Assembly (NCBI GenBank): GCA_930367215.1
Contig: OV884056.1
Location: forward strand, 286,298,067 to 286,362,066
Direction of reading: 5' to 3'
Source of the DNA: Pollenia angustigena
Taxonomy: Eukaryota; Arthropoda; Insecta; Diptera; Polleniidae
DNA: 64,000 nt
Shown: piece by piece, positions 36,009 through 45,989 of the stretch
How the letters are laid out: each line of letters opens with the position of its first letter
Numbering within the stretch: position 1 is the stretch's first letter
Notes under the pieces: generated by a model
Database searches by the model: none
Told to the model about the DNA's origin: nothing
The model's input: only the letters and a program-made list of their open reading frames with translations
Position numbers and translations under genes: made by a program

Positions 36009-37002
36009 CAGGAATGCAAAAACAAAAATTACAAGCACTTTAGATATGCGAATACTTGCGAAATTTCACGGATTAGACAGAATGAGGATCTTTTTAATAT
36101 GTTGGCGGCCTCTTCAGACCCACTGATTTCATCGCGGAGTCATGTAAGATCTCGAAAGGATTTGGAAGAATATAATTATAGCTCCGATATGTTAAGTCTA
36201 TTACAAATCGCTCAAAATGTTAATGACTATTTTGAAGAAAACTAACTATTAAAAAAATTAATAAAAATAACTCAATATCATATTATAATATATAATATAA
36301 CTGTAAAATAATATTAAAAATTAACATTAGTATTAAAAATATTTCAATAATTTTTATCTGTAATATAAATAAAAAGAGTTATATTATTATAACATGTTAT
36401 ATTAGAGTAGCATTTTTTCTAGACTTCCCTATGAGAATGTCATTTAAAGCACAAAAAGTTGTGTTTTAAATGTTTGAGAAATTTTAAAAATATCATTACT
36501 TCAAAATATATGATTTTTGCGACAAGAAAGGTTAAAGGTGTCATCGTGTCCAATGCCTATTACAATAAGGGAGCACTTATTTTGATCCTAAGAGATTTAA
36601 AAATCAAGTATTTTTCCTCCATTACAAATTTCTTGGTAACTTCAAAAATTATGATGTTTTCAACAAAAAAACCACTGTGCACAGTGCCTCCACAAAGCTA
36701 TGGCCAATAATGATGCTCATTTTTAAGTTATGATGTTTGTAAAAAAAACTGTCGAAAGCAGACACTGTGCACAGTGCCGCGCCTAACCTATGACCTTGCA
36801 AATCATGTATATTAAAGATAAAGGAGTTTTCTTTCAAATGCTTTTTAAATATCTTTATCAGTTCAAAAGTTATGATTTTTGCAACGAAAAAAGTCAGAAG
36901 GCCCCACTGTGCGTCGGGTGAAATGTAATAAACTCGATTTTTTTTACATCAACATCATTAGGTCTTATTAGCTTATAAAGAAAAATAAACTAAAAGCAAT
37001 TA

Positions 37003-37275
37003 TCAAGGTTTCGTTATAATATGCTTAATTCCTATTTCATACTATTGACAAACTGAAGTTTATTGTTGATGGGATAAGCTATTCCTATGCGCATTTCACT
37101 GGTTGCTTAGGCCAGATCGATCGTCAGGAAACTTCATCCAAAGATTTTAGGAAAACTAAAGATATTAAACCAAATAAAACTGTTAAGCGAATAAGAATTA
37201 TAAGCCCCAGTTTAACTTGTAACAATATCAAAGCTTAAACAAAAACAAAAACAATAAACAGTGAGTGTATAAAAC
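37003..37275 (+). repeat. Unnamed 260-bp repeat, copy 3
   Basis: The peptide here reads FHTIDKLKFIVDGISYSYAH and FTGCLGQI before a frameshift. It ends near AAACAGTGAGTGTAT, as the other copies do. Confidence 0.6.
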
Positions 37276-38709
37276 AAATTTTCTTTATTAAACACAAGAC
37301 TTTTAATTTATTATAGAAAATCTTAAAATTAAATTCTCGAATTTTTTGAAATAAAACTCGCGGTAACCACAAAAATAATATTTGGGAATTTATGAAAATT
37401 TTTTCCCAATAAAAATCTTGACGAGAACTTCAGATTTTTAGTTAAAAATTTTATAATTACAAATGTACTCAGGTATTCACGACAGAAAGAGTTCGAAAAA
37501 ACAGAAGAAAAGGAAGAAAGATGTCAATTAAAATTAAAAATGATAATTAGTTACAGCAAATTTCGAACTACCAATATAATTTGGTTAAAGATTGATGTTT
37601 GACTGTTGGCTGGCTGGCACCGCAAAGAACGCAAAGAATTCTAATGATGAGAATGTGGTTATTCTTGAAACATGTAAATTCAACGCGGGTTCGAGCCCCA
37701 GCTCAGCCAGAAAAATTATCAATAAATTGTAATAAAATTTCATGTTGTAAAAACTCTTCAGTAAAAATAATTCAATGAAAATAAAATTTGGTGAACTCTC
37801 AAGCCTAACTTAATATCAAAATTTCAAATTAAAAATCGACAGTTCAACTAAAAAATCACAAACATTTCTTTTAATTGAAATAATTTCCTTTAACTACAAA
37901 GTTAAGGTAATAATTCTTATTACTATCATTACAGAAATATCTGACAGCTAAAGTTATTTTTAAAACTAATATTTTAAAATTAAACTATTAAAATTAAAAA
38001 AAAAAAAACTACAATAACACATGTGTTCAAATAAGTCACTCTGTCAGTCAGTCAACCGTGGACAAATAAACGTCTATTTATTTTATTTTATCAAAAAATC
38101 TTAGCTTGGGTTTTTCCAATTCCCAGTCTGTTTCTACTCATCAAACTTTTAACACATTGATTCATTGACATGAAGACAAAACTACTTCAACAGTCTGACA
38201 GACATACAGAAAAGATTAGATATGTAAATATTGAAGTACAACAATTGGTTATTGCTGTTGTTTCTGCATACAACCCTACTAACTAATGTAAGTTGCATGC
38301 AAAAACAACAAGAACAAACTATAACAATAAATAATAAGTAGTGCAATAGTTCTTTCAACTACGTTATGTTTTTGTTAATTGTATTACATTGTAAATAAAT
38401 TAATACAAGTTTGTGTGCGAATTTGTTATCATGTTCAAATTTACAAGCTCGAGTGCTTAGAAATTTGATTTGTCAAGTTGTCTCCTTAAACTGTCATAAA
38501 AAACACCTCTTTTTATTCAATCATTTTGATGTGTAATATTTGAAAATGCATTCGGCAATGTGTGTCCATTAACTTTGGAATTGAATTGTAAAAAAATAGA
38601 GTAGATAGTGGATCAGAAAGGAAAATTAAGGACATTTTTAAATTTATTGCAAATTCAAGGTGCCGTTTAAAATGTTTGAAACTAATTACTAAAAAGGTTT
38701 TAACTTTAA
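37276..38709. other. AT-rich intergenic DNA
   Basis: Apart from the SINE-like head at 37.6-37.7 kb I recognise no gene or terminus. Confidence 0.4.
37605..37710 (+). mobile_element. Possible tRNA-like SINE head
   Basis: GCGGGTTCGAGCCCCAGCTC near 37684 resembles a polymerase III B box with the 3' side of an acceptor stem. TTGGCTGGCTGG near 37605 can pair with CCAGCTCAGCCA. There is no clear A box, so this is tentative. Confidence 0.35.
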
Positions 38710-38790
38710 CGGCCAATTCCAGCAATGTCGATTATAATTAATTATTACTATAACTGTCACCTTGTCAAATAATCTTGGTGAAACTGGCCT
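38710..38790. mobile_element. 81-bp MITE, GGCCA ends, TAA duplication
   Basis: CGGCCAATTCCAGCAA and, read inward from the right, AGGCCAGTTTCACCAAG are the termini. TAA flanks both sides. The element at 43612-43714 has the same design with better preserved GGCCAATTTCACCA ends. Confidence 0.55.
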
Positions 38791-39599
38791 TAAATAATAA
38801 AGGGTGTTTTTTAGAGTGTCACAACTTTGAGTTGGCATCACTGTTTTAATTGGCCACCCATATAACAGCTGATAGTTGCTTTTTGTTTAGTTTGCTTGGA
38901 AATTTTATTAGGGCACTGCTACACGTTCAATAAATATCGTGATATTTCTAGTATCACGATATTTATTAAACGTGTAGCATGCAATATTGATGGATCGCGA
39001 TCCAAATCGCAGAATGGCCTAAAATATGAAATCCAGATCGCAGATCGTGGATCGCGTGATAAATATTGAACGTGCAGCATTTTCATGATATTTAATAATC
39101 ATGATACGTCAGTAAAAAGTGTCAAAATAAAAGAAATAAAATACGCAGTGGAAACAAAAAGTAAAACAATTAATTATTACTATAACTGTCACCTTGTCAA
39201 ATAATCTTGGTGAAACTGGCCTTAAATAATAAAGGGTGTTTTTTAGAGTGTCACAACTTTGAGTTGGCATCACTGTTTTAATTGGCCACCCATATAACAG
39301 CTGATAGTTGCTTTTTGTTTAGTTTGCTTGGAAATTTTATTAGGGCACTGCTACACGTTCAATAAATATCGTGATATTTCTAGTATCACGATATTTATTA
39401 AACGTGTAGCATGCAATATTGATGGATCGCGATCCAAATCGCAGAATGGCCTAAAATATGAAATCCAGATCGCAGATCGTGGATCGCGTGATAAATATTG
39501 AACGTGCAGCATTTTCATGATATTTAATAATCATGATACGTCAGTAAAAAGTGTCAAAATAAAAGAAATAAAATACGCAGTGGAAACAAAAAGTAAAAC
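38736..39599 (+). repeat. Perfect 432-bp tandem duplication
   Basis: 38736-39167 and 39168-39599 appear identical base for base. Each unit contains part of the GGCCA MITE, the left end of a mariner-like element and the left end of a Harbinger-like element. The duplication therefore happened after all three insertions. It is very recent or an assembly error. Confidence 0.9.
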
Positions 39600-40022
39600 A
39601 ATTGACAAAATTTGTGTAAAGTTTATTGAAATAAAGGGTAATGGCAGAAGACAGTGAAATCGAGTGGGTTCTGCCGGTGGAATCGGAATTAACCAGTGAA
39701 AAAATGATTTTAAAAGATTTCATTTTTAATTTGGAGGCATTGCCGGAATTGTGGGACTCGTCGGCTAAAGCCTTTTCCGGCAGTAACAAAAGAGCGACTG
39801 CACTGCAAAAATTATTATAAGGTTTTTTTAAAAAAGCAAGCAAAATAGCTAAACAGGCTTTCTTTTGGTTTTCTCGCGACATTGATAAACGACCCGCACA
39901 GCATAAAAATAACATAAATACTGACGCGATAAATATTGAACATGTAGCATACGCTCGTGATCCATCTTTAAAATGGATCGCGTTCCAAATATCACGATAT
40001 TTATTGAACGTGTAGCAATGCC
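39343..40022 (+). mobile_element. PIF/Harbinger-type element with a MADF-like ORF
   Basis: The left end GGGCACTGCTACACGTTCAA and the right end read inward GGGCATTGCTACACGTTCAA both continue TAAATATCGTGATATTT. TTA flanks both sides (39340-39342 and 40023-40025). Each end is itself palindromic. The interior carries a MADF-like ORF but no DDE transposase. The 432-bp duplication adds a second left end at 38911. Confidence 0.75.
39641..39820 (+). CDS. MADF-like DNA-binding domain N-terminus (Harbinger second ORF)
   Basis: The 59-codon frame starts MAEDSEIEWVLPVESELTSE, then KDFIFNLEALPELWDSSAKA and SNKRATALQKLL, ending at TAA 39818-39820. The FI...E..PELWD...K.F..K..R..A...L pattern is the first helix region of MADF (Myb/SANT-like) domains. 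PIF/Harbinger elements often encode a Myb/SANT-like partner for their transposase, which fits the surrounding TIRs. The domain is cut short at about half its usual length. Confidence 0.65.
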   Translation: MAEDSEIEWVLPVESELTSEKMILKDFIFNLEALPELWDSSAKAFSGSNKRATALQKLL

Positions 40023-40223
40023 CTTATGATTCAACTTACACCAGAGCAACGCCACAAAGCATAAAGAGATGAAAAAGTGACGTAAGAAAAATGCCCAAAT
40101 CATTTGTGAGGGCGGCTTTGGAAGAAAGAGAAAGAAAGCGTTTTTTGGTAATGAAGTGGCCAATGTCTACAAACCGGCCGTCACAACCAACACAAATCAA
40201 AGCGTGATCAAAACCTAAGTATA

Positions 40224-40437
40224 TTTATTACAAGTACATGCAAGTGATCAGCTGTTCAGTTGTTTTATTTTCGATATTGTAAAAATTTGCTTACATTTTA
40301 GTGCGCCATGATTTTTTTTTTTTTTTTGTTTTCTTTATGTTTGGCTGTTTGACAGTATCAAATGTTTTTACACAAACAAAATGAATGTTGTTTTTTTTTT
40401 TATTGTTGATTTGTTGTAGACTTGCATGTACTTGGTA
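40224..40437. mobile_element. MITE with CAAGTACATGCAAGT ends
   Basis: ATTTATTACAAGTACATGCA on the left and ATTTATACCAAGTACATGCA read inward from the right, both continuing AGT. The interior TGTTGTAGACTTGC resembles the P-like MITE interiors, so it may be a diverged subfamily. Confidence 0.5.
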
Positions 40438-41283
40438 TAAATCAGGGATGTCAGCGCCTTGCACAATTGTGCAAATTAATTCACATGTACGCTTACGCTC
40501 TTTTATTTTGCGAGCGTAAAATATAATTGTTTACTGAGAAACACTCTCATTCAGCGGGAAATATCGCAAATATTGCAAGGCCTGTTTTGAGGCCTCTAAA
40601 TATATTTATGTATATAAATAAATATACAATAACTGTATGTATGTACATCTTTTTTTTTGTTTTATTATCTTTTTTATTTTATTTATTATCTATGTTTTTG
40701 TTTTGTTTTATTTCTGTTTTTGACATTGTACAATGATTTTAAAACAGGGATTTCCATTTCTTTGCACAATTGTGCAATTGTGGTTATTTTTTTAGATAGA
40801 ATTTCAAAATTTTATAAAAATATATATGTAAAGTGAATCCTAATCAACAAAAATTTCAAATTTTCAAAATAATTGTTTTGCATTTAAGCAAACGATATGT
40901 GTTTTGTTCGTGAAAAAAATTCGTTGATGCCTGTAACAGGGTCCCTTTTTCTTTCGTTAAAAAGACGTACCTAAATGCAGAAATTATTAAGAAAAGAAAA
41001 AGCCACAAGAATTTGTTGGTATTTTGTGATTGTAAAAATATTTTTGTTTCTGTACCAATCGCGTCGGTGGGGTTTTTTTTTTTGAAAACTCTGTTCTTAA
41101 GTAGGTGAAAATATTTAAAAAACAAGTTAAAAAAGTCTTGTTTTGCTAAAATTTATGTGTAAACCTATACACATAAAAGCAAATGTGACAGCAGGTAAAA
41201 TTTTTGGGTAAGAAGATGTGTTTTATTGATGTATTAAACATTCATTAACGCACAGAAAATTTGTAAGTTTTCTTAAAAACGTA

Positions 41284-42064
41284 AACGCCAATCACCACGA
41301 CTTAAAAATGTTTACGGAAGTTCGTTGGCTTAGTCGGGGTGATTGTCTAAACAGGTTATTCGATCTTAGAAAAGAGGTGTTGCGTTTTTGGGAAACTGAA
41401 AATTTAGACGAATGTGAATTAATACAGTTTAATGATTATGAGTTCATTTTAGACCTTGCGTTTCTGGCGGATACAAGCAGTATTTTAAATGAAGGAAAGG
41501 GAAACAATTTAAGTGACATATGTATATACGATTGTTTTTAATTTTAAAACCAAATTATTTTTATTAACAAATGAAATAAATGATGAAGTTTTTTCCAACT
41601 TTCCTAAAACTTTGCTTATTTATGACAAGGAGAAATATTTGAAAAAATCTGAGTATTTGGCAATTTTTGAAAACCTTTTTTACAACTTTCAAGATCGTTT
41701 TTAAGATTTTGAGGATATAAAACCACTACTTAACATATTCCAAAATCCCTTTAAGTGCGACATTGCGAGTTATGAATTCAGCATCCAGTCGGAACTAATC
41801 ATACTTAGGAGCGAAATTAATCCTCCAGACAGGGAAAATATTATTGAGTTCTGGAAAAATTTAGACGGGGCGCTATATCCTATATTAAAAAAAAATTCCT
41901 TCAAATGTTTGTCGCTTTTCTCCTCAACATATCTTTGCGAACAAATATTTTCCGATTTGAAATACATTTGCTCAAAACAACGCAATAAATTAACATCCGC
42001 AAACCTTAAAAAATGTTTTGTTGTTACGAAACTGCAATATAAATTTAGAAGATATTATTGGTAA
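41284..42064 (+). pseudogene. hAT-type transposase (ZBED5/GTF2IRD2-like) remnant
   Basis: The first part reads MFTEVRWLSRGDCLNRLFDL and FILDLAFLADTSSILNE, a hAT-family signature also kept in domesticated ZBED5/GTF2IRD2 proteins. After a frameshift the C-terminus gives IFQNPFKCDI, then IEFWKNLDGALYPILKKN and LSLFSSTYLCEQIFSDLKYI, the dimerisation domain, ending SKQRNKLTSANLKKC with a stop at 42062-42064. The N-terminal zinc finger and the first catalytic part are absent. Confidence 0.75.
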
Positions 42065-42899
42065 ATAAAAGTATTTATTATAGGCTAGTAAAATCTTCTC
42101 TTTTTATAATGGTGGTAAATACTTACAGAATATTTTTAAACTTAATATTTGCATTAGTATGAGCAAATGAATTTTCATTGTTAGAATTCGCAAAGGTATG
42201 TTGAGCAAAAAACGAAAAATATTGGAAAGAATTGAATTAGGTTGTAAAAAGACTTCAAATATTATGAACTGCGCAATTTTTCCAAAAAATAAGCAAAGTT
42301 TCTGAGGTTCCAAATTAAATTTATTTAAATAATAACTGATTGTGTCTGTCCATAACTCGACATTTTTCGATAATTGTATTATTATTTATTGCTTTTAAGT
42401 CTTCATAGCAATAAATGTAAGTTAACTTTAAATGGTCTGATGAAAAATTAATGAAAAGCATGAACTATATTTCCTCGCATAATGCTGGCCCTGGTGTTTG
42501 CATCGCCCTTTCATGAAAATGTTTTGTAAGTTTTAATACCTTACCTGATTCCCAACAATTTAATCGAGCATAGATGACCCTTAGAAAAGGTCTTTAATAA
42601 GGCCTCGCAATAGGCCTCGCAACCGCATATTTCGCCCGCTGGGCATGTAAGAGATAAGAGTAATCTCACCAACACAAACATAATTGACATCACTGGTATA
42701 AATATACTTTGATCAAAGCCAACATGCAAAAAGAGCAGCTTTTGAAGAAAGAGACAGAAAAAACACAATGTTTTCTGTCTCGTGACGCCTCTGTGTGCTC
42801 TGTGGCAACGCGTGTAAATTGTTGAAAATTTTAATCGAAATAATTCGGCGAATCAGCTGAAGCACAAAATGATATTGATTTTGAATTTCCATTAAAAAT

Positions 42900-43195
42900 T
42901 GTATTTTCCTAAGAAGCCTGGTTAAATGAGTACGTAAATAAGCATAATTGTCGCATTTGGAGTGAGGAGAATCCACAAACTTTTATCGAAACACCACTAC
43001 ACCTACACAAAATTACTGTTTGGTTCGCTTTATGGGTTAACGGGGTCATTGGCGCATGTGTCTCCAAAAAAAGATGATGGTCAGAATGAGAAAAGTTGTT
43101 GAAAATTGCTGTCCCATATTGCGCCTTCTACGCGTCAGCCGTGGCGGCCACATGGCAGAAATCATATTTAAACATTAATATCATAAAATTTTCTT
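42900..43195 (+). pseudogene. Tc1/mariner-superfamily transposase remnant
   Basis: EAWLNEYVNKHNCRIWSEEN, then IETPLHLHKITVWFALWVNG with VIGACVS. This is the region between the first and second catalytic Asp. The sequence then jumps to a C-terminal-like stretch ending in HMAEIIF, so the middle is deleted. It probably belongs to the element whose right end is at 43284. Confidence 0.7.
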
Positions 43196-43304
43196 TTCAA
43201 TAAAGCCCGTTTCATTGATATTAAAAATATATTTTCTTGTTTTATTATGATTTAAACTTGTGTCACTCTATAAAAATCATCCTTTACAAACATGTTGCTA
43301 CACT

Positions 43305-43514
43305 CGAGGCGAATAAATTACAGGTCAACTTTTAACAGCCCTGTTGATAACTTTTTTTAAGCTTTATAATTGTTGGATCCGAAGCCTTTGTTTCGATTTT
43401 GTATCGTTTCTGTTTTGACATTGCACAATTATTTTACAAAAACAAATTGCTTGTGGTTTTTGTAGGAGTTGTACTTGTTGTAGTACCGATATTACCTGTA
43501 ATGAATTCGTCGTG
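43305..43514. mobile_element. P-like MITE
   Basis: The left end CGAGGCGAATAAATTACAGG and the right end read inward CACGACGAATTCATTACAGG match the CAAGGCGAATT family. Flanks GCTACACT and GTTACACT form an 8-bp duplication with one change. The interior (AAATTGCTTGTGGTTTTTGT) is shared with 45329-45554. Confidence 0.7.
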
Positions 43515-43611
43515 GTTACACTTTTATATACCTTCTTAAATACATTAAATATTAAGCATAACTTTAATTTTTTTTATTTTTTTTTTAACAGCAACAAAAA
43601 TATCATAATAA

Positions 43612-43714
43612 CGGCCAATTTCACCAAGTTCAGATAATTAAACTTCCAGTTACCAATATGTTTTGACAGCTATAACTGATAGTTAATTATAATCGAACAT
43701 GGTGAAATTGGCTG
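43612..43714. mobile_element. 103-bp MITE, GGCCAATTTCACCA ends, TAA duplication
   Basis: CGGCCAATTTCACCAAG on the left; CAGCCAATTTCACCATG read inward from the right; TAA on both flanks. The inner arms TTAATTATAATCGAAC pair partly with GTTCAGATAATTAA. Non-coding. Confidence 0.7.
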
Positions 43715-44089
43715 TAAAAATGTAATTTCCACTGAGTTTTAATATGTATTAGTAAGAATGTATATATTATTTTATGTTAATATCGCAGTTGCAGATTTTA
43801 CAGTTTAATTTTCAAACAAAAAAAAATGTAACGTTCTTGTTATTGAAATTTAATTATGGCAATACTAAAATTTGTTTTCACCAAAGCTGCCATATAAAAT
43901 TACATTTCATTAATTGCAATGCTGCCAGCTGTAGTAATATTTACAAGGGAAATTTCTAACAAGAAAGAGAAAAGCAAGGAAAAAGAATACATAAAAAAAA
44001 ACAACAGAGTTACCGTGTTATCTGGAACCAACAAAAACGGACCTGAAATATTTTTAAGTGCATTTTAAATTTGCTTCTTAAGGCTAGTT

Positions 44090-44425
44090 TACACTATTAT
44101 ACTTTGTATTAATACATGTCAAAAACTCGAGTAACATGTAAAATTCTGATAGTGTGATGAAAATGACAAGTATTATGAAAAATCCTATGTGATGAAAAAG
44201 ACATGTATTAAGAAATATCCTATACGACTTAATCGTTTTTTTAACAATTCCTAAACAATAATACTTTTCAGTAGATCAGGGTTGCATTTTATTTCATGTG
44301 TGAGTGTTTATACTTTGTGTGATGGTGTGAACACAAACTGCTATATTAAATTAGATTTTTTGACAGTCGCAACAAAACTCATTAGATATTATGGAATACG
44401 TAAGACTTGTGAGATAGTGTAATCC
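44090..44425. mobile_element. MITE with TACACTAT ends, relative of 5302-5458
   Basis: Left AGTTTACACTATTATACTTT and right read inward GGATTACACTATCTCACAAG, continuing TCTTACGTA as at 5.4 kb. Internal words GACATGTATTA and ATACATGTC are inverted. Confidence 0.45.
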
Positions 44426-44632
44426 AGGGTTGATCACAAAGAGAGACTGGACAAGAGAGGGGAAATTAAATTTACTCATTTGAGATATTAACTATATGTT
44501 GTGTTTTTGTATTTTAACAACAAAAGTGAATTTAAGGGAGTTTCGGTAACATTCGTGTTGTTTGTGGTAAAATCACGAAAAGTTCTCAACCCCTGGGGGC
44601 ATAGCGTGATCATCGTTGGTGTAAACTTTATG

Positions 44633-45045
44633 CTATGTTCATACGACGATATAAACCACTTGTTTCGCTCTCCGAAACTAGATTGCCAAACATGCGGCTC
44701 ATACGATTCACTTTTGTTTCATTTTGACATTTTTTTGTGTTGTTACTGTTATTTAATACAAAAGTGATAAAAAAAAATAAGTAAAAATTATAAATATATT
44801 ATTTAATACTTTTATTAAAACTATTATTTTATAATTATCACCTTATTTAAATTAACATGAATTTTTTTTTTTTTTTCTTTAACTTTATTTTTTTCAGAGC
44901 TAGTTTATATAAACTAACGATTTATCTAAAGCATGTTTCAAAATGAAACGACATGTTTCGCTCTCAAAATTTTGTATAGCAAAACATGTCGTTTCAATCA
45001 TGTTTGTGGAGCGAAACAGGAATATAAATGTCCGTGTGAACATGG
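44633..45045. mobile_element. MITE with nested TGTTTCGCTC palindromes, copy 1
   Basis: The left end CTATGTTCATACGACGATAT and the right end read inward CCATGTTCACACGGACATTT are inverted. CATGTTTCGCTCTCAAAAT and nearby AAACATGTCGTTTCA words make inner hairpins. A diverged copy lies at 45990-46366. Confidence 0.6.
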
Positions 45046-45328
45046 AATTTACCTTCATATACACGCACCAGTTTCTGTGCACCTATACCCGCAAGCGGTC
45101 TCGTAGACCAAAAGTTTTATGCCGAGTTTCATAGTATTTCACAACAAAACAAAATATATGTTGATAATAATCTAGATTATATTTTTTTTTAAATAAAAGA
45201 GTTATGTCATGCAATATATATCCTTTCAATTATTTTATTGACATTTATCCTTTTTTGAATCAGCCTATAAAATAAAAATATTTTTGAACAAGGGCAAAAA
45301 TATTGCATGGTTACAGAAAGGTTAAAAG

Positions 45329-45554
45329 CCAAGGCGAATTTATTACAGGTGGTCTTAAAAGCCCTGCTGATATCAGCTAAAATTACTGTTGGATGTCATA
45401 ATTTTGTTTATTCTCTTTAATTCTCTTTGTTTCTGTTTTGTTTTATTTCTGTTTTTGACATTGTTCAATGATTTTACAAAAACAAATTGCTTGTGGTTTT
45501 TGTACGAGTTGTACTTGTTGTAATACCGAGATTACCTGGGATGAATTCGCCTTG
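45329..45554. mobile_element. P-like MITE
   Basis: The left end CAAGGCGAATTTATTACAGG pairs with the right end read inward CAAGGCGAATTCATCCCAGG. Flanks GTTAAAAG and GTTAAGAG are an 8-bp duplication with one change. The interior is nearly the same as 43305-43514. Confidence 0.75.
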
Positions 45555-45989
45555 GTTAAGAGCCATTTGAACCATAAGAACGGCATGGCAAACACACATT
45601 TTTCGTTTGTGTTATCCTCGTTTTTTATGCTTCTACTCATTTTTGATTCAGAAAATTTTAGGAACTTTTTTAAAAAAAATGTGTAAGTTTGTTCGAAATT
45701 TGCTTATCTAAATGCTTAAAAAGCCATATTAATTAAATCGAATTATAAAATTACCAAAGCTGAAATTACTGGAATACATAATTTTACACTTTATTAATAC
45801 AAAACTTTTATATAAAAAGCTGACAAATTTTGAGAATTAGCATCAATAAATTTTTGAAATAGAAAAACTGCAATAAACAATATTCGTTCTTCTTTTATTC
45901 CTGACTGCAAAAATACTTAAATTAAAATTTTAACACTAGTTTCCCCACTATAATTTGTTACACCAGCAAAATTCCAAACTACAGTTTTG

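Larger units (their letters stand above)
33420..36245 (+). pseudogene. Transib/RAG1-like transposase, broken and interrupted
   Basis: Blocks in order: NVLPGYKKVTSAKKEA (33423); LTLISKWGCDGSSGQSAYKQ (about 33595), whose CDG aligns with the first catalytic Asp region of RAG1; LRGEISEH then a stop where Trp is expected, and KNPRPSSVHFCRPIF; TMIDGKVLNVITDTSSTLKC with CAICK, like the RAG1 zinc-binding segment; YEYGISPLHARIRCMEFILK; VTAKITGVDNHIIKRLAVIL; HKILAHGQNLIEYQCLPNGE and LSEEAQ (34521). After the nested element it resumes ECKNKNYKHFRYANTCEISR and ASSDPLISSRSHVRS, ending at 36245. Several frameshifts. I could not place the second catalytic Asp. Confidence 0.75.
32751..36911 (+). mobile_element. 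Transib-like transposon, CGTCG duplication, RSS-like ends
   Basis: The left end is CACTGTGGTGCCTTTTCCC and the right end read inward is CACAGTGGGGCCTTCTGAC. CGTCG flanks both sides (32746-32750 and 36912-36916), the GC-rich 5-bp duplication typical of Transib. The interior carries a RAG1/Transib-like transposase pseudogene and a nested element (34526-36008). Near the right end, repeats carry extra CACTGTGCACAGTGCC words (about 36672 and 36763). Ends and duplication are well preserved while the gene is broken. Confidence 0.85.
38800..43284 (+). mobile_element. Mariner-like element remnant, invaded by other elements
   Basis: The left end AAGGGTGTTTTTTAGAGTGT and the right end read inward AAGGATGATTTTTATAGAGT both continue into a CACAA word and are flanked by TA. 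Near the right end lie transposase remnants at 42900-43190. Inside are the 432-bp duplication, a Harbinger-like element, a MITE and a hAT pseudogene. The pairing of such distant ends is inference. Confidence 0.5.

Noticed and set aside
32146..37275. The 260-bp repeats flanking the Transib-like element as LTRs of one retrotransposon
   Set aside because: The Transib element has its own CGTCG duplications and ends outside which the repeats lie at unequal distances; a third copy exists at 21.4 kb; no LTR-type TG...CA ends or gag-pol are present.
39541..39915. 124-codon minus-strand frame
   Set aside because: It overlaps the MADF-like ORF and Harbinger right end in antisense and has no recognisable motif.
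42541..42976. Two minus-strand frames as genes
   Set aside because: They have no motif, and the plus strand in the adjoining region carries mariner transposase remnants.
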